Assembly: GCA_028823415.1 (NCBI GenBank) | Contig: JAPKBL010000026.1 | Span: 1 to 54,709, forward strand | Source of the DNA: Mariniblastus sp. | GTDB taxonomy: Bacteria; Planctomycetota; Planctomycetia; Pirellulales; Pirellulaceae | Reading direction: 5' to 3' | DNA: 54,709 bases | Part shown: positions 1 to 8,864 of the stretch, piece after piece | Layout of the letters: the number at the start of each line of letters is the position of its first letter | Numbering within the stretch: position 1 is the stretch's first letter | The notes under the pieces: model-generated | Seen by the model: the letters and a program-made list of their open reading frames with translations, nothing else | Told to the model about the DNA's origin: nothing | Database searches by the model: none | Position numbers and translations under genes: made by a program

Positions 1-39
1 GGTAAAGCGAGTGGTAAAGCGAGTGGTAAAGGTAAGTGA
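1..39 (+). CDS. 3' end of an upstream gene (partial)
   Basis: Frame 1 is open from the window edge to a TGA at 37-39 and reads GKASGKASGKGK. The DNA carries the 12-base unit ggtaaagcgagt twice, followed by a partial third copy, so the encoded protein ends in a short Lys/Gly/Ser/Ala repeat. Low-complexity basic tails of this kind occur on nucleic-acid-binding or ribosome-associated proteins, but the rest of the gene is outside the window and no function can be assigned. A hairpin with a T-tract about 70 bases downstream supports a gene ending here. Confidence 0.55.
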   Translation, partial: GKASGKASGKGK

Positions 40-106
40 CTTTGAAAGTAAGAATTTAGCTTTTTGTCCCACTGCCGAATTTTAGTCGGTACAATAAAAT
101 CCCAAG

Positions 107-142
107 AGGCATCGCTGATCGAGTCGGCGATGTCTTTTTTTT
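107..142 (+). terminator. Rho-independent terminator
   Basis: AGGCATCGC (107-115) pairs with GCGATGTCT (127-135) as a nine-base stem with one G-T wobble and an 11-base loop, running into eight T residues (135-142). It lies between the partial upstream gene and the sulfatase, so it probably ends the upstream transcript. Confidence 0.75.
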
Positions 143-177
143 CGGTTACTCGCTTGTTTTTTCCGTGAGGCGTGAAG

Positions 178-1533
178 ATGTGGATTCTCTATTCAGCACG
201 ATGTGTCCTGCTAGTTTTGGCTGCTTTGTTGACGACCAGCGTTGCCGGAGGAGTTGAGAAGCGACCCAATATCATCTACATCTTGGCGGATGATTTAGGT
301 TACGGAGATTTGGGATGCTACGGCCAGAAATTAATCAAGACGCCTAATATTGACCGGCTTGCACGAACCGGGATGCGGTTCACCGACCACTATACCGGAG
401 CTCCAGTTTGTGCGCCTGCCCGCTGCGTTTTATTGACTGGGCTGCACACCGGCCATTGTCCGATTCGTGGCAATCGGCCGCTGAAATTTGAGGGAAACGT
501 ACCCATTCCCAAATCGTATGTAACGTTAGGTGAGGTGATGAAAGAAGCCGGTTACGCCACGGGGGCATTTGGAAAATGGGGTCAAGGGTATCCAGGTTCC
601 GTCGGCGACCCGATTCTTCGGGGGTTTGACCAATTCTATGGCTACAATTGTCAGCGGGAAGCGCATAACTATTACCCCGGTCACCTCTGGAAGAATGACA
701 AGAAAGTTTTCTTGACCGGAAATGAAAAGGGTAAGAATCAGCAATACTCACATGATTTGATCACGGAGGAGGCGTTAAATTTTATAGCGACTCCGCGAGA
801 CGAGCCATTTTTTGTCTACGTTCCCTACACGATCCCTCACACAAATTTTCAAGTGCCTGATTTGGAGTCCTACGCAGCAAAGGATTGGTCGGTTAATCAG
901 AAAACACAGGCTGCCATGATTTCGCGGATGGATCGAGATGTTGGGCGAATTATCGAACAGGTGCAATCGATGGGCGAGCTTGAAAACACGCTGATTATTT
1001 TTTCATCTGACAACGGGCCGCACGGAGCAGGCAAAACACTAACGCACTTTAATGCTGCCGGTCCGCTTCGCGGTAAAAAAGGAGCGACCTACGAAGGGGG
1101 TATTCGGGTGCCGTTGGTCGCGAGTTGGCCTGGGAAAATTAAACCGGGATCGGAGAGCGATCACATTTCTGGTTTTCAGGATTTACTTCCGACTTTTGCC
1201 GAGTTGGCTGGTGGGCAAGTTCCTGCAAACATTGATGGCATCAGTTTTGTTTCCGAATTGTTGGGGCGACCCAGCCAGAAAGAACACGAGTATCTTTATT
1301 GGGAATTAGGGACTCGTCAGGGATTGAGGAAAGGGGATTGGAAGGTCGTGCGCAACAGTTCGAAAAAGAAACTTGGCGACGTCGAAATTTATAACCTTTC
1401 TGAAGACATTGGTGAGGCGAATGATCTTGCGACTCAACGCCCCGAGCTCGCGGTGGATTTTCTAAATTTACTACAATCAGCTCGCACGCCATCCGAACTA
1501 TTTCCAATACCGGTTTTGGATAACGAAAAATGA
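178..1533 (+). CDS. Secreted sulfatase (formylglycine type)
   Basis: This is a type I sulfatase, which hydrolyses sulfate esters, in this phylum mostly on sulfated polysaccharides. An N-terminal signal peptide of about 24 residues is followed by the metal-binding DD pair (residues 38-39 in ILADDLGYGD) and the signature CAPAR with Cys78, the residue converted to formylglycine. Further downstream are the family motifs GKWG, PHTNF and SSDNGPHG. The length, about 451 residues, is normal. I chose ATG 178 because GAGG at 167-170 sits seven bases upstream; a GTG at 172 in the same frame would leave only one base of spacing. The stop overlaps the next start (ATGA), so the two genes are translationally coupled. 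The sugar substrate cannot be read from the sequence. Confidence 0.93.
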   Translation: MWILYSARCVLLVLAALLTTSVAGGVEKRPNIIYILADDLGYGDLGCYGQKLIKTPNIDRLARTGMRFTDHYTGAPVCAPARCVLLTGLHTGHCPIRGNRPLKFEGNVPIPKSYVTLGEVMKEAGYATGAFGKWGQGYPGSVGDPILRGFDQFYGYNCQREAHNYYPGHLWKNDKKVFLTGNEKGKNQQYSHDLITEEALNFIATPRDEPFFVYVPYTIPHTNFQVPDLESYAAKDWSVNQKTQAAMISRMDRDVGRIIEQVQSMGELENTLIIFSSDNGPHGAGKTLTHFNAAGPLRGKKGATYEGGIRVPLVASWPGKIKPGSESDHISGFQDLLPTFAELAGGQVPANIDGISFVSELLGRPSQKEHEYLYWELGTRQGLRKGDWKVVRNSSKKKLGDVEIYNLSEDIGEANDLATQRPELAVDFLNLLQSARTPSELFPIPVLDNEK

Positions 1534-2285
1534 AGTTGAATCATAGATTCATGTTCTGGTTTGTCAGTTTTATGATGCTGGTTCAGTCACTTGCAGCGCA
1601 GTCCATCGACTCTCAGGACCCAAAGTCGGATCAAGAGTTGGCAAGACATGGAGAGACTGTCCGGCCATTGATCGCACCCGTCTTGATGAAGCCGGGGAAA
1701 TTGATTTTCGCGGATAACTTTGACGAGGTATCGATTCGGTCCCAATGGACTCCGCTGCATCAAACCAGATGGAATGTCATTGATGGCGCGCTTCATGGCA
1801 TTCCTGCAACGGAGGACTTTCAGAAAAGTCGTACTAAGCACAACGGAGGAACTCCAAGTTCGAAATTGGTGGTGCCCATCAAAGACGGCATTCTCCAAAT
1901 GTCTTTTAAATTGACTGGCAAGATGGCCGGTGTGCATTTCGGGTTTAACGATGGAACTTTTCAGGACGGAACGGGTCACGTGTGTCGGATTGCGTTTCAC
2001 AAACGTGACGGTATCTCGCTAATCAAAGACAAAAACACCAAGCTTGCAAACGATCAGGTTGAGGTGCTCAAGTCAAACCCTTTTAAGATCCAGTCCGACC
2101 AATGGTATACGTTTGTGATGGAAGTCACAGGCGATCAAATGGTGGTTCAGTTAAAAGACGGACCAACTTTGAAGGCGCGGCACAAGAGGTTCGGCGCGCC
2201 TAAATCTTGGATAAATCTGCCGACCCGTGGCGGTGGTGAAATATACTACGACGATGTTCGTATTTGGGCACCTTTGAAGGATTAG
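1530..2285 (+). CDS. Secreted hypothetical protein, LamG/DUF1080-like fold possible
   Basis: The protein has a signal peptide ending near SLAAQS and about 230 mature residues. Its second half alternates short hydrophobic strands and glycines (LIFADNFDE, GALHGIP, AGVHFGFNDG, WYTFVMEVTGD, EIYYDDVRIW). This resembles concanavalin-type carbohydrate-binding or DUF1080 (3-keto-disaccharide hydrolase) domains common next to planctomycete sulfatases, but I see no catalytic signature, so the fold is inferred. The start codon overlaps the sulfatase stop by four bases, so both are probably made together and act on the same extracellular substrate. Its stop codon overlaps by four bases with the stop of the convergent downstream gene. 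Confidence 0.75.
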   Translation: MKLNHRFMFWFVSFMMLVQSLAAQSIDSQDPKSDQELARHGETVRPLIAPVLMKPGKLIFADNFDEVSIRSQWTPLHQTRWNVIDGALHGIPATEDFQKSRTKHNGGTPSSKLVVPIKDGILQMSFKLTGKMAGVHFGFNDGTFQDGTGHVCRIAFHKRDGISLIKDKNTKLANDQVEVLKSNPFKIQSDQWYTFVMEVTGDQMVVQLKDGPTLKARHKRFGAPKSWINLPTRGGGEIYYDDVRIWAPLKD

Positions 2286-3745
2286 TTGCTTTTGGTTATT
2301 TCGAAAGATCCACTTTCTAGCTGTTGGATTGTGACCAGTTGATCGGGATCCACTGATGAAAACGTTTGAGATTTCTGATTAGGCCCCAGTATTTCAATCG
2401 AGACGGGTGTGTTGACGTTGCCCAGTCCGAAGTGAAGCGTCATTTCGTTTTGGTTACCCTGTCCAGTCCCGGCTTCGACAGCTCTGGTAAAAACATGTTT
2501 TCCGACAATGACTTTCACAACTGTACCGATCGCGGATCGATTTAAATCGGTTCCATTCCCGTGGAGTTGAATTTTTAACCAATGCCCATTGTTCAACTGA
2601 TTTTGATAGAGTTTATTTGCGGTGATTAAATCAAGATCACCATCGCGATCATAATCGGCCCAGGCTGCCTGATAGGTGGGCGGTAGATTTTCTAATTGGT
2701 TGACAGAGGTGACATCCGAAAATTGAAAGTTGGTGTTGTTTTTGTAGAGCACAGCGTTGTTCTTTTTCCCAAACGAGGCGGTGCCATAGACGGTCGTAAA
2801 GAACAGGTCAAGATTTCCGTCATTGTCAAAATCGCCAGCCGCCGGACTGGCGTAAGATTCTTGATAGAAAACCCCGGAAGTGCCGCGATCCTCAAATAAA
2901 TACCCTTGATCGGCCCCCAGGTTTTTCAGGAATCGGGATTGGGGCTGATTACCACGACTATCTCGATGGGCAAAATTACCGGCAAATAAATCAATCAACC
3001 CATCATTATCAAAGTCGCCCCAGGCCGCCCCAATCGAATGCCCGCCGCCGAATTCATCGGAGGTTGCAACCGCATTGAAGGCTGATGATTTGTCTTCAAA
3101 ATTTCCCGACCCATCATTGACCCATAACAGATTTGGCTGGAGTCGGTAATTGGAAACGTAAATATCCGGATCGCCATCGAGGTCGTAATCACAGGCCGTC
3201 ACCCCTCTTGCGCGATATTGGGTATCTGTTCGCGCAAGCCGAAAGGCAGTTCCTTTTTCGTTCATTAGAAATAGGTCCGGGTAGGTAATTCCGTTGCCCC
3301 AATCTTCGTAACCGCCTACGTAAAGATCGACGTATCCGTCGCAATTGAAGTCCCCCCAGCAAGCCCCGAGGGAGATGCTGGCTGGAAGTTCGGGCATCTC
3401 AAAGGGGATAAATTCCTTGCCCTCAATATTTTTATAGAGTTTGAAACTGGACCACGAGAACAGATCGACAAAACCGTCGTTGTCAAAATCTGCCGCTATC
3501 AACTCGCCCAGCCCGGTTGCCAGACGAGTGAATTTCTTGCCCTGTTCATTTTTCCAGACCGTGCCGCCGCAACATAAGTCTGACCATCCATCGTTGTTTA
3601 GATCGGCCCAGCATGCGGCGGAGCCACCTAGTTCAAGGCCGAGGGTTGCAGTTTGGTCGGTGAAACCGGGCGTTGCAGAATCCTGTGCGGAGAGGCTGCC
3701 CGTTGCGGTCAATAACAAGACGGAAAAAAGAAGATAATGTCGCAT
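2282..3745 (-). CDS. Secreted FG-GAP/VCBS beta-propeller protein with C-terminal UnbV/ASPIC domain
   Basis: A signal peptide (cleavage near SLSAQD) precedes repeated FG-GAP units recognisable by their calcium-binding loops (DLNNDGW, DFDNDGF, DFNCDGY, DYDLDGD, DFDNDGL, DFDNDGN, DYDRDGD), which build a seven-bladed propeller. The last 90 or so residues (from GHWLKIQLHGNG, with AIGTVVKV and LHFGLGN) match the ASPIC/UnbV domain that often ends such proteins. The family is extracellular or outer-membrane associated; binding roles are usual and no enzyme activity is evident. The gene is convergent with the preceding pair, sharing the four bases TTAG between both stop codons, which leaves no room for a separate terminator. 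Confidence 0.88.
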   Translation of the reverse strand: MRHYLLFSVLLLTATGSLSAQDSATPGFTDQTATLGLELGGSAACWADLNNDGWSDLCCGGTVWKNEQGKKFTRLATGLGELIAADFDNDGFVDLFSWSSFKLYKNIEGKEFIPFEMPELPASISLGACWGDFNCDGYVDLYVGGYEDWGNGITYPDLFLMNEKGTAFRLARTDTQYRARGVTACDYDLDGDPDIYVSNYRLQPNLLWVNDGSGNFEDKSSAFNAVATSDEFGGGHSIGAAWGDFDNDGLIDLFAGNFAHRDSRGNQPQSRFLKNLGADQGYLFEDRGTSGVFYQESYASPAAGDFDNDGNLDLFFTTVYGTASFGKKNNAVLYKNNTNFQFSDVTSVNQLENLPPTYQAAWADYDRDGDLDLITANKLYQNQLNNGHWLKIQLHGNGTDLNRSAIGTVVKVIVGKHVFTRAVEAGTGQGNQNEMTLHFGLGNVNTPVSIEILGPNQKSQTFSSVDPDQLVTIQQLESGSFEITKSN

Positions 3746-3854
3746 TATGTTCCCAACTTTTTTTACTAGTCGTTGAATTGCCAGAGCCTTCAGTTTTTTG
3801 CAGATCAGCCGCTAAAGTCCCTCAATCGCTCGGTCAGTTCGAGATTGAATGATT

Positions 3855-5339
3855 TTACTCTCGAGGGATTTCATTTAGTGTGTAATATGCGTCGGCGTGC
3901 ACAAGCGTTTCACCCTCATTGGAACGAATTGCTGGGAGTCTAAAATCGTGCACGTGCCCCTGGACTCGATTGTCAACTTTGAGATCGACGGTCATGCGAT
4001 CTTCGGAGACAACCGCCTGAGTTGCGACGGGTGTGGTTTGATCGACTTCGGGGCTGCCGTAGCCTTGACGATAGATATGAGTGAAGGTTGCCAGTTGGTA
4101 GTTTGTAGCTTGACTGGCAATTTTGGGATCGACGGGCTTTGTGAAAGTAATTTTAAAACCGTCCACGGTTGCAGATATCGTTTTGATTTCGAAGGGCGTG
4201 ATACCCGTCCAATCCAGACGCTGAATGGCGTATGGTTTGGGACCGCGGACAGGCCAGCCACGATTTGTGCCCCCGGCAATTAAATTGCCATTGGGCGTAA
4301 ATTGAACCGCTAATAGTCCGGTATCAAATCCTTCTCGGAAAGGGTAGCAGGCACCTTGCCAGACACCATTTACTTTTTCTGTGGTCGCGCGCATCACGAC
4401 ACCGAGGCTGAAGTCACCAATGAAAATCTGATTTTCAAACGGACCAAATTTTCCACCGGTACGATCAACCATGAATCCCGAGATGGACCTTCCCATGCGC
4501 TTGTAAGGAAAAACGACGGCATAAGGGACGAGTTCTTTGACCCGCTTGCGTTCGACTTCTAATCGGGAGGGGGTATTAGGTACCGTCGATGGCTGATCCA
4601 TTTCTGGCACCAAATCGTAAGAATTGAAACTGACTGGATGACCCATGAAGCCACCGGGCTGGAGGACTTTTAAAGAGCACGATCCGTTCCAGGGTCCCTG
4701 GCTTTCCGCATAAAACATCACACCGTGTTCGTTGGGGCCGATTCCGCAGGGACTCCGAATGCCGCTGCAAACGGGAATGGACTGTCCATCGGGGGTTATT
4801 TTTAAACACCAGCCGCGGAACGGAGCCTTGGAGTGATAGGATTCTGAGAGGCAGAGGGCGACCCAGATATTGCCTTCCGCATCGGGTTTGGAACCGAATG
4901 AGAATTCATGATAGTGTCGAAATCCCCATCGATCGCTGAGTGTGTCAAATTGATCGGCTCGCCCATCGTGATTGGTATCCGTGATGCGCGTGACTTCTGT
5001 TTGCTGGGTAATATGAAAAGCGTCATTTCGGTAAGCCATTCCAAATATTTCGTCCAGGCCGCTGGCGTATTTTTTGAACACCGGTTCTGGATGTTTTTGA
5101 AAGATGCCGTCAACGAGGAAGATGTCGCCCCGCCGCGTTGCGATGGCGAGTTGTTTTTTATCTGGCATAACCTCGAAACTGCCTGCTTCAACGGCAAGTT
5201 CGGGAGGGAGTGGAACCTCGACCATCTTGTAGTATTTTGCTTCCTCTTCGGCGGTTCCCCAATATTCACCAAGGGGCTCTTGTTGAGGCAAGCAAATGAA
5301 CAGTAACGTTATCAGCGATTCAATGAGTGTCGTGAACAT
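3855..5339 (-). CDS. Secreted beta-propeller protein (PQQ/NHL-like dehydrogenase fold)
   Basis: After a signal peptide (LITLLFICLPQQ) the protein shows propeller blades of the soluble glucose/sorbosone dehydrogenase type: EVMPDKKQLAIATRRGDIFLV, GLDEIFGMAYRND, DTNHDGRADQF, GIRSPCGIGPNEHGVMFYAES, GFDTGLLAVQFTPNGNLIAGG. The last 110 residues look like an SbsA-type Ig-like domain (GFKITFTKPVDP). This arrangement is common in planctomycetes beside cytochrome c proteins, where it is thought to take part in periplasmic carbohydrate oxidation, but PQQ-binding residues cannot be confirmed by eye. I chose ATG 5339: the frame stays open to 5405, but the upstream extension is hydrophilic and would overlap the preceding gene by ten bases. 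It follows the multihaem gene by 56 bases, so they are likely one operon. Confidence 0.82.
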   Translation of the reverse strand: MFTTLIESLITLLFICLPQQEPLGEYWGTAEEEAKYYKMVEVPLPPELAVEAGSFEVMPDKKQLAIATRRGDIFLVDGIFQKHPEPVFKKYASGLDEIFGMAYRNDAFHITQQTEVTRITDTNHDGRADQFDTLSDRWGFRHYHEFSFGSKPDAEGNIWVALCLSESYHSKAPFRGWCLKITPDGQSIPVCSGIRSPCGIGPNEHGVMFYAESQGPWNGSCSLKVLQPGGFMGHPVSFNSYDLVPEMDQPSTVPNTPSRLEVERKRVKELVPYAVVFPYKRMGRSISGFMVDRTGGKFGPFENQIFIGDFSLGVVMRATTEKVNGVWQGACYPFREGFDTGLLAVQFTPNGNLIAGGTNRGWPVRGPKPYAIQRLDWTGITPFEIKTISATVDGFKITFTKPVDPKIASQATNYQLATFTHIYRQGYGSPEVDQTTPVATQAVVSEDRMTVDLKVDNRVQGHVHDFRLPAIRSNEGETLVHADAYYTLNEIPRE

Positions 5340-5395
5340 GTTTGATTTTTGGATGTGGGTATGGGGTTGTCGTTCGTTCGTGGAACTTGGTGAAT

Positions 5396-8176
5396 TTACT
5401 TCCACTCAAATTCTAAAACAATGTTTTGCGGTCGTCCGCCAATCAATTCAATTTTGATTTTTAGTTGTTTCTCTTCACCCATCTCAACGATTTCCCCTTG
5501 ATCCCCGGAAAGAATAGTGACGACCACTTGGTTATCGATTAGGTACTTTCCCAATCCAAGATCCTTGATTTGTTTTCCGGTGGCGGCTTTCAAGGAAAGG
5601 TTGTCTTGATCAGTCGGTGAGGTGAACAACGTGTCGCGTCTCAAAATGGTGGAATCACCTCGATTGGCGAAACTTTCAAAGAAGTCTTCAACTTTGATAT
5701 TTCCAAAGCGGTATAAGAAAGTTGGCGATTGAGTTTCATCCAATTTGTAACCGAGGAATTGATGGTTGGGTGGACGGGAGTCGTCCACTTTCCATGGCAA
5801 CGAATGACTGTCAAAGTCGGGGCCCTTGCCAAAATTAATGGCTCGTTCCATCGGCCTTGCCGTTCCATGTCCTTGCCCGGTCCAAACGCCTCCCGGATCT
5901 AGGAATTTTCCTTTCCAGATCATCGCAAGTCGCATTTGTTCGGCGTCAAAGGCGAGGTTAACCCCGCCAGGATAGCCAACACCGATACCTCGTTTACCGA
6001 TGCCTTGGTAGCTTCGACGTAACATTTTTGCTTCGTCAGTGACAACGATTTCAAGGCGTTCTCTGACGACACCGCGAGGCATTCGTGCTTGGCGGCCATC
6101 GATTAAATATTGCCAAAGGGATTCGATTTGAGATTTTGAATCACCTTTGATATCCGCGCGAATGGCCCTTCCACCTGGCCAAAAAGAGGGCATGACGGTA
6201 TTAGGACTAAAGGATTGAGGAGCAAGCATGTACTGAAAAAACCATTCTTTTTTCAAACGATCTGTCATTTCGGTTAAATCTACTGCAGGCATGGTGTCGG
6301 ATTGTTTGTATTGATAGGTATGGCAGGCGACGCAATTAAGACCTTGATTGCCCGCCATTCGGTGCCCCAGTTCCCGCATTTCCTTTTGGTTGTTAATTTT
6401 TGCAAATTCCATGCTTGGTAATTTGTCTTCGGATTCAAATAAATCAATCAGATGGCCAATGTTAGATTCGCCGTATTGGGGCATTCTGGTTTTCATGTAC
6501 GGTCGTATCGATCGAGCATTGACCAGCACATCCCGCATCCAGTTCCGATTCAGTTTTGCGCCGACTCCCGAGAGAGTGGGAGGGATCCGGCCTTGATCCC
6601 CGAGATTTAAATTGGTCGTTTGAAAATGTGGATTGCGAGCTTGGGTTACTCCTCCGAGTTCGCTACGTCGATGGCAGGCAATGCAATTGAACGATTTGAG
6701 CGACACAGAAATCTGCTGTTCTCGACTAAGTTCCTTGACTGGATCGGTGATCGTGGAGGCCATCGCCAAGCGATCTGAGTCGCTAAGATCGTAGTTCGGC
6801 CATGGCCCGGTAACATTTGAAAGGCACCCCTTTTTTACATTGACATCCGCTAACGATGGAAGTTTGGGGGGGGCCGTACTGGGCAAAACACCTTGATGGC
6901 ACGCTCCGCAGTTGGCGTCGATAAATAGCTGTTTCCCGTTCCCTGCAAGGTCGGGGTCCGTTTTCCAAAGGTTCACTGACTCTGGAGCCTTTTGCAATAA
7001 GAAAGCTGCAACGTCCTGCAACTCGCGATTGGTCAGAGACATGTTGGGCATCCGGCCAGAGGGTCGGACAGCGTGAGGATTTTCCAAGAACTCGACCAAA
7101 CCGGTGCGCGAATATTTTACCCCGAGTTCACCGAGAGGTATGGATTGACCGAGCGTTGTTTCCTGCGAGGTAGGATCCCGGGGCGCGTGACATGCAACGC
7201 ACCCGAGTGAATGGAATAATTCGTCGCCGCGCGTGATGGAAGCGGCGTCAGTTTTAGCAGGGGTAAATTCGTTATTGGTTCGGGATGTTAAAAAATGGGT
7301 GATTGCGATTGCATCGTTTATTCGTTCGCTTTTGTTTTTACCCTGAAACAGATTCGGCATCGTCGTGCCTGGTTTTATAGCGTGTGGGTCAGCAATGAAA
7401 CTAGCGAGGAACTCAGGGTTCAAATGTTGAGCCGACCAATTTAAATCGGGCGCCTTTTTGGGACTTGTTAACGAGAGTGCCGTATCAGTACGGTGGCAAG
7501 CTGCGCAATTCAGTTCATTGATCAAGACAATACCCGTTAGTTCGGAGCTCAGTTCGTGTGTCGTTTCGGTCACCGTCGCAACTAATTCATCATTGGAGCC
7601 ACGCTCTTTTAAGTCGATCACATAGCGAAGTAGGTCGAGGAATTGCTGACGATCTTTAAGCTCTTTCACCAGGTCATCCGGCATGCTTGATTTTTTGGCC
7701 GTTCGTATCTCATCGAGATCCTTACGATTGATTGTCATGACTCGATCTGCTTCTGCCGGATCGCGCAGGATAATTTGATCCTGGTTCTGCGTCTGGACGA
7801 TACCTGTGAAAATTTGCCCATCCAACGTCGAAATGATGACAGACTCGTAGTCTTTCTTAATTGTCTTAGATGGTTCTAGAATTGCTTCGACTAGATCAAT
7901 ATCGGTAACATCGGCTTCAAGTTTACCCAGATTGGGTCCGATTCTTACGCCGTCAGATTGGGCGCGATGGCATTTCGCGCAATTGATATTCCCTTGATGA
8001 AATAAAATGGCTCCGCGAACAATGTCGCCACCTTCTCTTGCGGCGGCGGCGAGTGCTGCTGGATCTTCATTGAGTAGTTTTTCATTAAGCGTCTTTTCAT
8101 TAAGCGTCTGCGCTGACGTCGCTTGTGAGAAAATTACCAGCAAGAGCAAAAATGAAATGGGGAATATGATTCGCAT
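5396..8176 (-). CDS. Six-haem cytochrome c protein with TIGR02603-type haem-binding region
   Basis: Six CxxCH haem-attachment motifs are visible: CAKCH (Cys66), CAACH (224), CVACH (326), CGACH (423), CIACH (498) and CVACH (615), numbered from ATG 8176. The first 190 residues match the Pirellula/Verrucomicrobium putative haem-binding domain (GPNLGKLEADVTD, EAILEPSKTIKKDYE). The remainder strings cytochrome c domains together and ends in about 250 residues without haem motifs. I chose the start at 8176 because it opens directly into a signal peptide (MRIIFPISFLLLL); the frame is open to 8272, but that extension would bury the leader. Just after the cleavage site the mature protein begins with a LNEK-type tandem repeat. 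It probably passes electrons from the downstream propeller protein to the periplasmic electron-transport chain. Confidence 0.9.
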   Translation of the reverse strand: MRIIFPISFLLLLVIFSQATSAQTLNEKTLNEKLLNEDPAALAAAAREGGDIVRGAILFHQGNINCAKCHRAQSDGVRIGPNLGKLEADVTDIDLVEAILEPSKTIKKDYESVIISTLDGQIFTGIVQTQNQDQIILRDPAEADRVMTINRKDLDEIRTAKKSSMPDDLVKELKDRQQFLDLLRYVIDLKERGSNDELVATVTETTHELSSELTGIVLINELNCAACHRTDTALSLTSPKKAPDLNWSAQHLNPEFLASFIADPHAIKPGTTMPNLFQGKNKSERINDAIAITHFLTSRTNNEFTPAKTDAASITRGDELFHSLGCVACHAPRDPTSQETTLGQSIPLGELGVKYSRTGLVEFLENPHAVRPSGRMPNMSLTNRELQDVAAFLLQKAPESVNLWKTDPDLAGNGKQLFIDANCGACHQGVLPSTAPPKLPSLADVNVKKGCLSNVTGPWPNYDLSDSDRLAMASTITDPVKELSREQQISVSLKSFNCIACHRRSELGGVTQARNPHFQTTNLNLGDQGRIPPTLSGVGAKLNRNWMRDVLVNARSIRPYMKTRMPQYGESNIGHLIDLFESEDKLPSMEFAKINNQKEMRELGHRMAGNQGLNCVACHTYQYKQSDTMPAVDLTEMTDRLKKEWFFQYMLAPQSFSPNTVMPSFWPGGRAIRADIKGDSKSQIESLWQYLIDGRQARMPRGVVRERLEIVVTDEAKMLRRSYQGIGKRGIGVGYPGGVNLAFDAEQMRLAMIWKGKFLDPGGVWTGQGHGTARPMERAINFGKGPDFDSHSLPWKVDDSRPPNHQFLGYKLDETQSPTFLYRFGNIKVEDFFESFANRGDSTILRRDTLFTSPTDQDNLSLKAATGKQIKDLGLGKYLIDNQVVVTILSGDQGEIVEMGEEKQLKIKIELIGGRPQNIVLEFEWK
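8066..8108. repeat. 15-bp tandem repeat in a mature N-terminus
   Basis: The unit ttttcattaagcgtc occurs at 8079-8093 and 8094-8108, preceded by a degenerate third copy. It encodes the LNEK/LNEK/LNED series just after the signal peptidase site of the six-haem protein. Confidence 0.85.
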
Positions 8177-8378
8177 GGATGTTTCGTCGATGAACTTAAA
8201 ATTTATACGTTGAGGTGTGCTGCCAAAATTGGTCCGGAGGACCAATTGGGACCAAATTAAGAAGCCGGACACGCGATTTTATGAGCTTTCAATATAACCT
8301 ATTCAATGGCTGTCATTTATGTAGGATACATCTTCTAGCGTATTTCTTGCGACGGTGTTTTTTAGAAAGAGTGATGTC

Positions 8379-8609
8379 GTGGCCGATAAAGAAGATCGAG
8401 ATATTGAAAAAGGCTATGCGAACTCTGAATTTGTCGACAAACTTAGGCGTTTGGCTGATGCGATTGAGAATGAAGATAAGTTTGAAATTCAAATTGCGGG
8501 CGAGCGAATTTATGTGCCAGTTCGCGCAGTTTTTAATATTGAACATGAGCGAGAAGATGGATTTGAAGAAGTCGAATTTCAAATCAAGTGGTCGTTAAGT
8601 GACGATTAG
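8379..8609 (+). CDS. Small amphi-Trp domain protein
   Basis: A 76-residue acidic protein. The pattern FVDKLRRLADAIENEDKF, then a short strand with a basic residue (GERIYVPV), an acidic stretch and a terminal FQIKW matches the amphi-Trp domain, a small domain found singly or in tandem in bacteria and archaea and ending in a Lys-Trp or Arg-Trp pair. Its function is not established. I chose GTG 8379 because AGAAAGAG lies about eight bases upstream; the frame is open to GTG 8355, which would add MFFRKSDV without a ribosome site. It stands alone between the cytochrome gene (divergent) and the aminopeptidase gene. Confidence 0.7.
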   Translation: MADKEDRDIEKGYANSEFVDKLRRLADAIENEDKFEIQIAGERIYVPVRAVFNIEHEREDGFEEVEFQIKWSLSDD

Positions 8610-8849
8610 TGGTGGCTGGGGATTCTTGGAAGCGAAATGGGAGTGACAGAATCATATTGGTTGGCCGACTCACGAGTCGTTACCATGAATGTTGGGAGTT
8701 TCGTATAATTGAGATCCTCCAAGGTGCTAGAGTGTTGAGTAATCGACAAATGATGTCTTGGCGGGCCACATTGCTGATTGGGCGAATGGCTGCCAACGCG
8801 AATTCAGAAAAATGTAAATGATCTTCATCGTTAATATGAAAAAGTGAAA

Positions 8850-8864
8850 TTAAGATGATCTTAA
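8850..8864. promoter_or_regulatory. Palindrome covering the aminopeptidase start codon
   Basis: TTAAGAT-G-ATCTTAA is a perfect 7+1+7 inverted repeat, and the ATG at 8855-8857 lies inside it. It could be a protein-binding site that blocks initiation. The arms are AT-rich and the loop is one base, so a stable RNA hairpin is unlikely. Confidence 0.3.

Noticed and set aside
8609-8821. A 70-codon gene after the amphi-Trp gene
   Set aside because: It overlaps the stop of the amphi-Trp gene but shows no family motif or ribosome site.
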